Shown here piece by piece: positions 55,354 through 64,000 of a stretch of DNA of 64,000 nt (the first letter of the stretch is position 1; every line of letters begins with the position of its first letter). This DNA is from Dactylis glomerata (taxonomy: Eukaryota; Streptophyta; Magnoliopsida; Poales; Poaceae): positions 11,678,910-11,742,909 of the forward strand of contig QXEO01000553.1 in the NCBI GenBank assembly GCA_007115705.1, read 5' to 3'. The notes beneath the pieces are model-generated. The model was not told the origin of the DNA. It saw only the letters and a list, made by a program, of their open reading frames with translations, and did not search any database. A program made the position numbers and the translations under genes.

Positions 55354-55669
55354 ATGTCGTCTTCTGGAAACTGGAATGTCGACGGCGATGTTGCCAGGTC
55401 GTCTTCTCGGCAATCAGAGATGGAAGATCACTACAGGCTCATGGTCCTGGAATCACAGCAGGAAGATGGTGAATATCAGCCTAGTGACAGTGACGATGAC
55501 AATGCTGGTGATGACGATGAGAGGAGGGTCATCGACCAGGAAACCATCGATAGTGGCGTCGGCGTGGGTGGCTCCAAGTCAACTAGCCAGGCGGACAGAA
55601 GAGTTCAGAAGAAGCGGCGCCCAAACCTTGCCGCCGCCAAGTGAGACACGTTCACATTGGTTGACCCCA
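55354..55669 (+). pseudogene. Second gene of the CACTA element (ORF2-like), N-terminal part, cut by E
   Basis: The ATG at 55354 opens 96 codons of Ser- and Asp-rich sequence, ending in a basic segment KKRRPNLAAAK before TGA at 55642-55644. In frame after that stop the sequence DTFTLVDPM continues until E begins at 55670. The second gene of grass CACTA elements has such an acidic start and basic motif. The remainder would resume beyond E, outside the window. Confidence 0.55.
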
Positions 55670-57316
55670 TGATATGTCTCCAACGTATCCATAATTTTTG
55701 ATGCTCCATGCTTGTTTTTACACCATTTGCTTAGTGTTTCGTTACACTTCGTGGCATTTTGATGCATTTTCTAGAACTAACCTATTAACGAGATGCCACA
55801 GTGCCAGTTCCCTGTTTTCTGCTGTTTTTGTGTTTCAGAAATGTTACACTGGAAATATTCTCGGAATTGGACGAAACAAAAGCCAGACGTCTAGATATTT
55901 AACAGAGCTTCCAGAAGACCAAAGAGGAGACGGAAAGGAGCCACTGGTGGGCCACACCACCAAGGGGCGCGACCTGGGGCTGGCCCGCACCCACTTGTGG
56001 AGAGCCCCACCTGGTCCACTTCTGACGCCGCCCCTTCGCCTATAAAGACCCCCCGACAGGAAAAACCTAAACACCCGATCACTTTTCCAAAAACACATCG
56101 CGATCCGCCGCCGTCATCGACCTGAGATCAGGAGGGTCCCGAAGCTCTTCCCGGCACCCTGCCAGAGAGGGGAATCGCCACCAGAGGTCTTCTTCATCGC
56201 CATGCTTGCCTTTGGCGCGATGAGTGAGTAGTCTACCTTGGACTATGGGTCCATAGCAGTAGCTAGATGGTTGTCTTCTCCACCATGTGCTTCATGTTTA
56301 GATCTCGTGAGCTGCCTTACATGATCGAGATCACCGTTATGTAATTCTACATGTTGTGTTTGTTGGGATCCGATGAATATTGGTGTTATGATTGAGTTGA
56401 TGTACTGAATTTTATCTTATGTTATCTCTATGTTGTTTATGATCTTGCATGCTCTCCGTTGTTAGTAGCTATCTTGGCCGAGTAGTTGCTAGTGACTCCA
56501 AGAGGGGGTATTTATGCTCGATAGTGGGTTCATGCCTCTATTTAATCTGGGGGAGTGACAGAAACCTCTAAGGTTGTAGATGTGCTATTGCTACTAGGGG
56601 GAAAACAACATTCATATGCTCGAGGGCATATGCTTTGTTTACATTACACACTTTGCTTAATGTAGTTATATGTTGTTCGCAACTTAATACTTGTGGAGTT
56701 CTTGGATTGATTAGCCATAAGTGGATTATTAGTCATAGATGCAGTTGGATGGCGGTCTATGTATTTTGTTGTAATGCCGAGAGTAAATCTCATAGTGATC
56801 CTCTTGACATATCACGTTGTCTTTATTCTATCAATTGCCCAACTGTAATTTGTTTATCCAGCATGTGTTATTTTATCTTATGGAAAGACACCACTAGTGA
56901 ACTGTGGACCCCAGTCCTATTTCCGTTATATTGCTATCACCTATTTACTTTACTCGCACTGTTTACTTTACGCGCATACTATTACTGCTTTCCACTCGAT
57001 ACGCTCATTCCTTGTTTACAGCAAACCGGTGAGATTGACAACCTCATCATAAGTTGGGAGCAAAGTATTTGGTTGTGTTATGTGCAGGTTTCGCGTTGCA
57101 GCTGGCAAAGCAAAGCACTGGACGAGGCGCCTTATAAATTGTCCGGAACTGTCGCAAGCTAGCAAGCATCACCTTCAGTCGTTTGGCTTCTTCCCCTTCG
57201 GATCGATAAACCTTGGTTTCTTACTGAGGGAAAACCTTGCTGCTATATTCATCATACCTTACTCATGGGGTTCCCAACTGGATGGTGCTTTACATCATCA
57301 ACACCGTGCCGCATCA
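55670..57316 (+). repeat. Element E 5' LTR (1647 bp)
   Basis: It starts TGATATGTCTCC and ends GCCGCATCA. Much of it is collinear with the reverse complement of the C LTR. The 3' boundary is set by the PBS spacer (AGCTCTTTTC). Confidence 0.8.
56041..56047 (+). promoter_or_regulatory. TATA box of the element E LTR
   Basis: TATAAAG follows CCTTCGCC and precedes a C run, the same context as in C. Confidence 0.65.
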
Positions 57317-57326
57317 AGCTCTTTTC

Positions 57327-57343
57327 TGGCGCCGTTGCCAGGG
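57327..57343 (+). promoter_or_regulatory. Primer binding site of element E
   Basis: TGGCGCCGTTGCCAGGG differs at one base from the PBS of C and F. It is ten bases after the LTR. Confidence 0.8.
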
Positions 57344-57506
57344 AGGAAAAAAGAAGACTTCTGAAAGGGGAGTTCCACATGCACATCCTTTACTTTGTTT
57401 TAAGTTTTGCTTTACTTTATTTTTACTTGCATTGTTTTATCAAAAACACTAAAAAATTAGTATCCTTTATAGTTGTTTTTACTTGTCTGCTTTTAGTCTT
57501 GTTAGA

Positions 57507-58226
57507 ATGAGTAATCCTGAAGTTGATGTTCGTACTTTTAAGCAACAAGGGGGAGAAAGCTTGAAAGATGCTTGGTACCGTATTAGCAATTCTCATCATA
57601 GGTGTACAAAGAAGCATTCTTCCATGATCCTCCTTAGAAATTTTTATGTTGGTATAACTAGTTGGTATAGGTACGTTCTTGATACTCTTGCAGGAGGTAA
57701 TTTTCTGGGTACTCCCACTCTTGAAGCATGCACTTTAATTGAAAGTTTAGTGGGAGTACCACCTATTCATGTTGTTAAAACTGAGTTCACTTTGGAGGAA
57801 GTTTTGGAAAAGCTTAGCTCTTTAGAAAAAAGTTTGCCAAATATCCTTGATAATGCTAGCCGCGTTAATGAATTGATAGAAAGTATCGGTAAGAGAATCA
57901 CCGTTTTAGAAGCTAGCACTACTCTTGATAGTCAAAACCTTAGGATTGGGAAACTAGAGGACTCCATGGAAACTTTAAGTTCAATTTTCTCTTCTCTTAA
58001 GTTTAAGAAGGAGAAAGCTTTTGGTGGAAAAGAGCAAAAATTTATGTATGTTCCCAAGGTGTCTGTGCCTAAACCGTAGCATGTTTTTAAGATTGGTAAG
58101 ACTTTTAGTTCAACTAAGAGTGATTTGAAGGTTGAATCATCTTCGGGAACCTCTAAAGTGCCTAGTGTGGTAAGTGGTGATCTTGAGGAAACAGTTGATC
58201 TTAATGCTTCTTTTGAAAATACTTGA
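57507..58226 (+). pseudogene. Short gag-like ORF of element E with one internal TAG
   Basis: The ATG at 57507 is chosen because MSNPEVDVRTF starts the recognisable sequence. The core GESLKDAWYRI and LLRNFYVGI with AGGNFLGTPT resembles the central gag helices of Athila elements. A coiled coil and Lys-rich tail follow. TAG at 58077-58079 interrupts the frame, which stays open for 48 more codons to TGA at 58224-58226. The protein is much shorter than a full Athila gag (compare F), so it is a reduced gag even without the stop. Confidence 0.65.
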
Positions 58227-60633
58227 TTCGCACTTTCTGTGCCTAGCTCAAAGGCGTTAAAGAAAAGCACTCTTGGGAGATAACCCAATGTTTTTACTGT
58301 CAGTTCTTTTTCTTTTATTTGAGTCTTGGAAGTTATTACTACTGTAATGACCTCTCCTTATCATTTTTATTTCGTTTTTGTGCCAAGAGAAGCCTCTAAT
58401 TTGAGCGAGGTAAGATTTGGGGATGTTGCTGTCCTGAAACAGTTTTCGGTGCTGCACCGTAAAAATTTGTGAAAATTCTCTGTATATATTTTGGACCTGA
58501 TATTTCTTGTGCATATGCCCCAGGTTATATCCAAACTTTCATTAGTTGAACACTTTTTTATTTGAGGAACATAAAACCCTCTAAAAATTTGACCTTTGTC
58601 AGCTGTTCTGTTTTGACAGATTTCTGTCAATATTTTTGTTTGCCGCTTTATCGCTTTCTTTTTGAGTTCTTTTGACCACGGAACTTTTGGGGAAGTTGCT
58701 ACAGTAGTATATGATTTATATGTGGTGGTTTTGAGTTGAAACCTGAAGCAAAAAAGGGGTTGATTCAATGTTATGCTTACAGTAATGTTGCTAATAGATT
58801 TGTGTTTAGTTTTGTATGAAGGATGTTTTCAAGTGTAGGGATTGGAGAATGATGAGATGAGTTGAAGAATGGAAAAAAGCTCAAGCTTGGGGATTCCCAC
58901 GCACCCCAAGAAATATCCAAGCGGTACAAGCATCAAAGCTTGGGGATGCCCCCGAGGCACCCCTTCTTCATCGGCAAAAATCAGGTCACCTTTCAACACA
59001 CTATATTTTTATTGCTTCATGCATTATGCATTTTTCTTGGAGCGTCAGTTGTTTTAGTTTTCAGTTTTTTTTGCTACAATAAATGGTTGGACCCCAACAA
59101 ATTTCTTTTGGAGAAGTTGCCCTGTTTTTCATTTGCCAAGAACACTCCGTTTTTCATTCTTATAATTTCAACGAGTGTTCTCTTTTTCTAGAACTGCGTT
59201 TAGCTTTCAATTTTCGCCTTGATTTGTGTTCAGATCTTGTTATATCTTTACATCAAGGTGTATTTTTGCGTCTGGTCCATATTGGTTTTCATCAAAAGAG
59301 TTGTTTTTAAAAAGTTCGAATGGTGTTGGAAAAAGAGAAAAAGCTTTATGCAAAAAAGTGGTACAAGAAGGAGCTTGTGTAGACTATGGCCTAGGCTTTT
59401 GCATGTCGTGCTTGATATATTTTTGATAGCATGCTTAGTGGTTTTGCTGTAGCATGACTTGTCTCAAATGATTGAGATTGCTTAATGAGCCTTTGAAAAA
59501 AATCATGCGTTGTTTTAATTGTTTGGAAGCATTATTTTGATTTTCTCCTTGATGCTTTATTTGGATTGACTTGGCGCATGCTCACACATGTTAGACTCAT
59601 ACAAAGTCGCCATTGCCTCTATGATCATTTAGTTTTTGACTTTTGATGCCATCTTATGCTTCTTTTAATGTCGCTTTGTCGCTTTGCATGATTATGGCCG
59701 TTATTGCTCTCTTAGTTGGTCGCTCCCAGTCTTTTGCTAGCCCTCATTTTGTACTGAATATGAGCTCTACTCGTGCATCCAACTCCTAAAAACCAAGTTG
59801 TTCCAAAGTGTCCACCATACATATTAGCAATTTGCTATTCCAAAGTACATTTGACTTGCTTTTATCTATCCTTCAAATTAAACTCTTTTTGGTGTTATGC
59901 GAAAATTGGTCAGTAAAGCTCTCACGAACCTGATGGCACACTTTATTTTTCTCATTTTAAAATTTTGATATTGTGGCTCTCTTATGTTGAGTTGTTATGC
60001 TTGCAAGTTGTAAGTTGGAAATTAGCCCACCCATGCCGTCAGGGGGCAAGCTTTCAACATTGCACTATCTTTCATTTGAGTTGATATCGTGATCTTTTGT
60101 TTATGGATACTCGCGATGTGAAATAAGTTGGGAATCTTGCGGGATCATGGAGTTTTTATATGTGTTAGGGAAACGCCTGGGCTGCTAATCTAAGCCATGC
60201 ATCATTCATGGTGGAAATTTACAGCATGCCCATAGTGGACATTCGATGACGCATCTCAAAATAAAAAGCTATATCAATGGTAAATAAAAGAGATGTCGAG
60301 GTGTTCATTGTTAGTTTGTCTTGTCATTTTGATGTGGGCTTGTTCCATGTCATCGGGAAGGAGGTACCCCGTTGGCGGTTCTCGATGATACACATATAAT
60401 TACAATGACAAGAGCTTGCTTGGGACTCTAAGTCGAGTAGCATGAGGTTTGGATATTCATACTTCACGGGACACGAGGTTTTCAACTTATAATTTGTCAA
60501 GCATATGCACCATAAGTGTTTTCGCATTAACTTTAACCATTCAAGATGCCTATGATGGGGGCAATGAGAGCTCAAAGCCAGTAAATACCATAATTTTTGA
60601 AGGTTTATAAAACTTGCAATCACTGCTTCCCTC
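58227..60633 (+). other. Non-coding module of element E
   Basis: It begins with the segment around GCTCAAAGGCGTTAAAGAAA (58248 onward), which also follows the ORFs in C and D. Two PPT-like AAGCTTGGGGAT sites occur at 58883 and 58936. From about 59800 it no longer matches C or D closely. No gene is supported. Confidence 0.7.
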
Positions 60634-62031
60634 TGATACGTCCAAAACGTATCTACTTTCCCGAACACTTTTGCTATTGTTTCTTCTCTAATTTGTGTGT
60701 TTTGAATACAACTAATGCAGACTAACGCTGTTTTCAGCAGAATTGCTCTGGTGTCTCATTTTTGTGCAGAAATCTAACTTTCAGTAAAAATTTGGGAAAA
60801 ATTGGCAAAAATCCTATTTCACCAGAAGACCCACGAAGTCAGAAGACGAGACGGAGGGGAGGCACGAGGCCTCCACACACACAGGGGGCGCGGCCCAGCC
60901 CTGGCCGCGCCCACCTGGTGTGAGGGTGGCTCGGCCGTCTCCTCGACCTCTCCTTCCGCCTACATATACCCCCTGACCTGAAAATATCAGGGAGACGGCG
61001 TTTTTCCCAGATAGACTTCCACTACGCCGCCATCATTAGAAACCGCGATTCGGAACCAGAAACTCCGTTCTGGCACCCTACCGGGACGGGGATTTAGAGG
61101 AGATCTTCATCACCATCATCACCGACATCACTCCATCGACCATCCATGACTCCCCCATCCATGTGTGAGTAATTCCCCCGCTGTAGGTGAGGGGATGGTA
61201 GGGATTGGATGAGATTGTTCATGTAATTTGATATGAGATTGTTAGGGCATGGTGCCTAGTATCTTTATTTAGTGCCTATGACATTGTTGCAACTTGTTAT
61301 GCTTAATGCTTGTCACTTTGGGCCCGAGTGCCATGATTTCAGATCTGAACATGTTATTATTTCTATGATGACGCTTGTTGTTTATGGTCTTACCTACAAG
61401 TTGTATACACATATTGTTGTCCAAAACCCGAGGCCCCAAAATGACAGAAATTGGGATAACCGGAGGGGATGGCTATGATGTGAGGATCACATGTGTTCAC
61501 CGAGTGTTAATGCTTTGCTCCGGTACTTTATTAAAAGGAGTACCTTAATTACCAGTAGTTTCCCTTGAGGCCCTCCTGTAACAGGATGGTAGGACAAAAT
61601 ATGTCGTGCAAGTTTCTCCTTGTGAGCACGTACGACTATATACAGAACACATGCCTATGATTGTTAGTACTAGGATGCTTTATCATTATTTATCTGCAAT
61701 GCCCATGTCTCATTGATTTCATGAATTATCTTATCCGTGCAACACCCGTACATCCATCCCTATGCCTACAGTATTTGTTTCTACTGTTTACTATTGCTAC
61801 TATTACCGCTGTTATTTTACTACTGATGTTACTATTTCACTACTATCACCACTATAAAACTGTTGCTACTGATAAACTACTGTGAGCAAGACTGTTTCCA
61901 GGTGCAGCTGAATTGACAACTCATCTGTTAAGGCTTACATATATTCTTTGGCTCCCCTTGTGTCGAATCAATAAATTTGGGTTTTACTTCCCTCGAAGAC
62001 TGTTGCGATCCCCTATACTTGTGGGTCATCA
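60634..62031 (+). repeat. Element F 5' LTR (1398 bp)
   Basis: It starts TGATACGTCC and ends GGGTCATCA. A weak TATA-like TACATATA is at 60961-60968. The 3' boundary is fixed by the PBS 11 bases further on. Confidence 0.85.
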
Positions 62032-62042
62032 AGACTATTTTC

Positions 62043-62059
62043 TGGCGCCGTTGCCGGGG
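62043..62059 (+). promoter_or_regulatory. Primer binding site of element F
   Basis: TGGCGCCGTTGCCGGGG is identical to the PBS of C. Confidence 0.88.
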
Positions 62060-62119
62060 AGCATAGCTTTATTTGTAAGTTCACTTAGTATTCATATTGT
62101 TTGTTGCAATCCTTTCATC

Positions 62120-64000
62120 ATGGGTAAACCTCGTGATGGAAAAGTTCCTATATTGTCATCCACTACAAGAGGAGGTACGACTTTGAACACTTCTGTTGCT
62201 CTTGATTCGCCATCTGTTATGATTAAGTTGCTTACACCACCACATGCACACACTACTGCTACTACTTCTGCTGAGTTTGAAAATGCCACTGATAATTTAG
62301 ATGATGCTTCTATTGTGCTTGATGAGAGTGGTTCACTAGGTTCCTTTTTAGATGCTACTATTGCTAGAGCTAAGTTGGGAAACACCACTGTTACACCTGT
62401 TAGTTCACCTGAGTCTAGGGAATGTCCTAGTGATGATTTTGATGATGCTTATATTGAGCTTAATGATGATTTTATTGCTGAAGCACGTGCTACTCATAAT
62501 GCTGCTGATGTTAAAGAACTTCTTGCAAGACGTACTGTTAGATATAAATTGTCTCCTGATCCTAAGTTTGCTGCTTCTCCCATAAATATTAGAGACAAGG
62601 ATTATGATTTCTCTTTAGATTTATCTTACATATCTATTGTTGAGAAAACTCCTTTTTGTGGTACTAAAGATGAGAGTGCTATGGAGCACATGAATGAGCT
62701 TTCTACTTTGAGTAATTTATTTTCTGAGGATATTAAGCTTCGCACTTATTTTGTTGCTAAGATTTTTCCTTTCTCGTTGAAAGATGCAGCTAAAACTTGG
62801 TTTAATAGCTTGTCTCTTGGATCTATTCATAGTCCTATTGCTTTGGTTAATGCTTTCTTTCAGAAATATTTTCCTGCTAGTGCTCAACATGCTGCTGTGC
62901 AGAAAATCTTTGATTTTAAACAGGGAAAAGGAGAGATACTGCCTGAATCTTGGACAAGGTTTTGTTCTTTAATTAGAGCTTTGCCTAAAGAGCCATTGCC
63001 TAAAAATGAACTCCTTGATATATTTTATAATGGACTAACTGATGAATCTAAGTCATATTTGGATAGTTGTGCTGGTTGTGTTTTCAGGGAAAGAACTCTG
63101 GCTGAAGCTGAAGAATTAATGGCTAAAATAAGCCGGAATCATGATGATTGGAATCTAGTTGAGCCAACACCAGCACCAACACCTGCGCCATCTACAGAGC
63201 CTACACCAAAGAAGAGATGGATGATTGAATTAAATGATGAAGTGATGAGGGAAGCCAAGAAATCTCTTAAGGAGAAAGGTATTAAAGCCGAAGACGTTAA
63301 GAATTTACCTCCTATTGAAGAATTATGTAAGCCAATCCCTCACTCGTCTACTATCGAGGTACACTCTCTCCAACGCTTTAATGAAAGAGATATTCCTTAT
63401 TCTAAACCTCCTGATCAATGCTTAGATGAATTTGATAATTTTATTGTTAAGCAAGAAAATTTTAATAGAATGGTGCAGAATCATTTGTTGGAAAATTCTA
63501 GAGCTATTAACAAGTTGCAGGATATTGTGGAAAGAACCTCCAATGATGTGAAGATACTTGTTAAACATTTTCAAATGGTTCAAACACTAATTGATCAGCT
63601 TACCAAGGTGCAAAAAGATTTGCTAGTTAATGCTTCAAGAGAAAAACAAGCATGTGAAATACGCACAAGAGGAGGTGCTACCACTCAAGACCCCTTATAT
63701 CCTGAAGGACATCCTAAGAGGATCGAGCAAGATTCTCAACGCACTTCAAGAGATGATATCCCTTCCAAGAAGAAGAAGCATAAAACAACTGCAGAATCCT
63801 CTGAAGTAGGTAAAGATCCTAACAGTGTTTCTATTTCTGATGCTGAAACTGAACCAGGTAATGCTTCTGATAAAGAAGAAGTTGAAGAGGAACCAGAAAA
63901 GATTGATAAGAATGCAAAGTACACCAAAGAAGACTTCATTGCCAACAAGCATGGTAATGAGAGAGAACCTTGGGTGCAGAAACCAATGCCTTTTCCTAGT
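62120..64000 (+). CDS. Gag of element F (Athila type), open to the window edge, at least 627 codons
   Basis: I read the frame codon by codon from the ATG at 62120; it has no stop through 64000. Residues 1-170 are a variable acidic Thr/Ala-rich region. The gag core follows, with FPFSLKDAAKTWFNSL, FFQKYFPAS, ESWTRFCSLIRALP and FYNGLTDESKSYLD. A Thr-Pro-Ala repeat then precedes the motif KKRWMIELND. A long helical part with coiled-coil character and a Lys-rich segment (KKKKHK) follow, then an acidic tail and EREPWVQKPMPFP near the end. The protein would form the particle in which the element is copied. It is the only undamaged large retroelement ORF in the window. Protease and pol should follow to the right. 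Confidence 0.85.
   Translation, partial: MGKPRDGKVPILSSTTRGGTTLNTSVALDSPSVMIKLLTPPHAHTTATTSAEFENATDNLDDASIVLDESGSLGSFLDATIARAKLGNTTVTPVSSPESRECPSDDFDDAYIELNDDFIAEARATHNAADVKELLARRTVRYKLSPDPKFAASPINIRDKDYDFSLDLSYISIVEKTPFCGTKDESAMEHMNELSTLSNLFSEDIKLRTYFVAKIFPFSLKDAAKTWFNSLSLGSIHSPIALVNAFFQKYFPASAQHAAVQKIFDFKQGKGEILPESWTRFCSLIRALPKEPLPKNELLDIFYNGLTDESKSYLDSCAGCVFRERTLAEAEELMAKISRNHDDWNLVEPTPAPTPAPSTEPTPKKRWMIELNDEVMREAKKSLKEKGIKAEDVKNLPPIEELCKPIPHSSTIEVHSLQRFNERDIPYSKPPDQCLDEFDNFIVKQENFNRMVQNHLLENSRAINKLQDIVERTSNDVKILVKHFQMVQTLIDQLTKVQKDLLVNASREKQACEIRTRGGATTQDPLYPEGHPKRIEQDSQRTSRDDIPSKKKKHKTTAESSEVGKDPNSVSISDAETEPGNASDKEEVEEEPEKIDKNAKYTKEDFIANKHGNEREPWVQKPMPFPS

Larger units (their letters stand above)
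55670..60633 (+). mobile_element. Element E: Athila-like non-autonomous element, 5' part, cut by F
   Basis: The LTR 55670-57316 is followed by an Athila-type PBS, a short gag-like ORF and the non-coding module known from C and D, all in plus orientation. The element is broken at 60633 by F, at a site equal to GCTTCCCTC|TGCGAAGG in C. CCCCA (55665-55669) should be one half of its target duplication. The LTR is more diverged from C than the C copies are from each other, so E seems older. Confidence 0.8.
60634..64000 (+). mobile_element. Element F: Athila-type element, 5' part, probably autonomous
   Basis: It begins TGATACGTCC directly after CCCTC (60629-60633, likely one half of the target duplication). 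It has an LTR, PBS and an intact gag running off the window. Pol and env-like parts, if present, lie to the right. Confidence 0.85.

Noticed and set aside
1..64000. CRISPR arrays, bacterial operons, rRNA genes, centromeric satellites
   Set aside because: None seen; repeats are LTR pairs or short motifs, and the TE content is that of a plant nuclear genome.

Overview
The window looks like intergenic DNA from a large-genome grass, most likely Pooideae (wheat, barley, oat or ryegrass type). This is inferred from the dense nesting of LTR retrotransposons, the Athila-type LTRs that begin TGATACGTC, and the TAT-type elements that carry an antisense gene. I see no host gene that I would defend. Nearly all of the sequence can be assigned to about ten LTR elements, a LINE 3' end and a CACTA transposon.

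Left block (1-22139). A LINE 3' end (21609-22139) was entered by an Athila-like LTR, called H (20508-21608). H was entered by a TAT-type element, B (minus strand, 5' LTR 20173-20507). B's gag-protease frame was split by an Athila-like non-autonomous element, C (12987-19683). B's antisense spliced gene (7652-10079) was cut by element A (1-7620), which has 3.8-kb LTRs around only 451 bp of internal DNA.

Central block (22767-52846). This is one TAT-like element, J (minus strand, 909-bp LTRs). It carries a degraded gag and, on the opposite strand, a long two-exon gene with the PF04195-type 'putative gypsy type transposon' domain. Three later elements landed inside J: L (24098-36746, young, gag only), D (38213-44915, relative of C) and K (47504-51070, solo LTR). 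Each has a perfect 5-bp target-site duplication.

Right block (53013-64000). A decayed CACTA (En/Spm) transposase and the start of its second gene are interrupted by plus-strand Athila-like element E (55670 onward). E is interrupted by F (60634 onward), whose 627-codon gag is open to the window edge and is the best-preserved coding sequence here.

Interplay. No LTR-element reverse transcriptase or integrase is visible, so almost every element must have moved by borrowing enzymes. The signals I rate most interesting are three. (1) Two adjacent palindromes in the LTRs of A, L and K have different bases but keep their dyad symmetry. (2) A tRNA-like Pol III-type unit (A box, B box, D and T stems, downstream T7) sits inside the LTRs of A. 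(3) Elements C, D and E share a 3' module joined to different small ORFs. All premature stops identified are TAG, as expected from CHG-methylation decay. LTR divergences were counted by eye and fit the nesting order.
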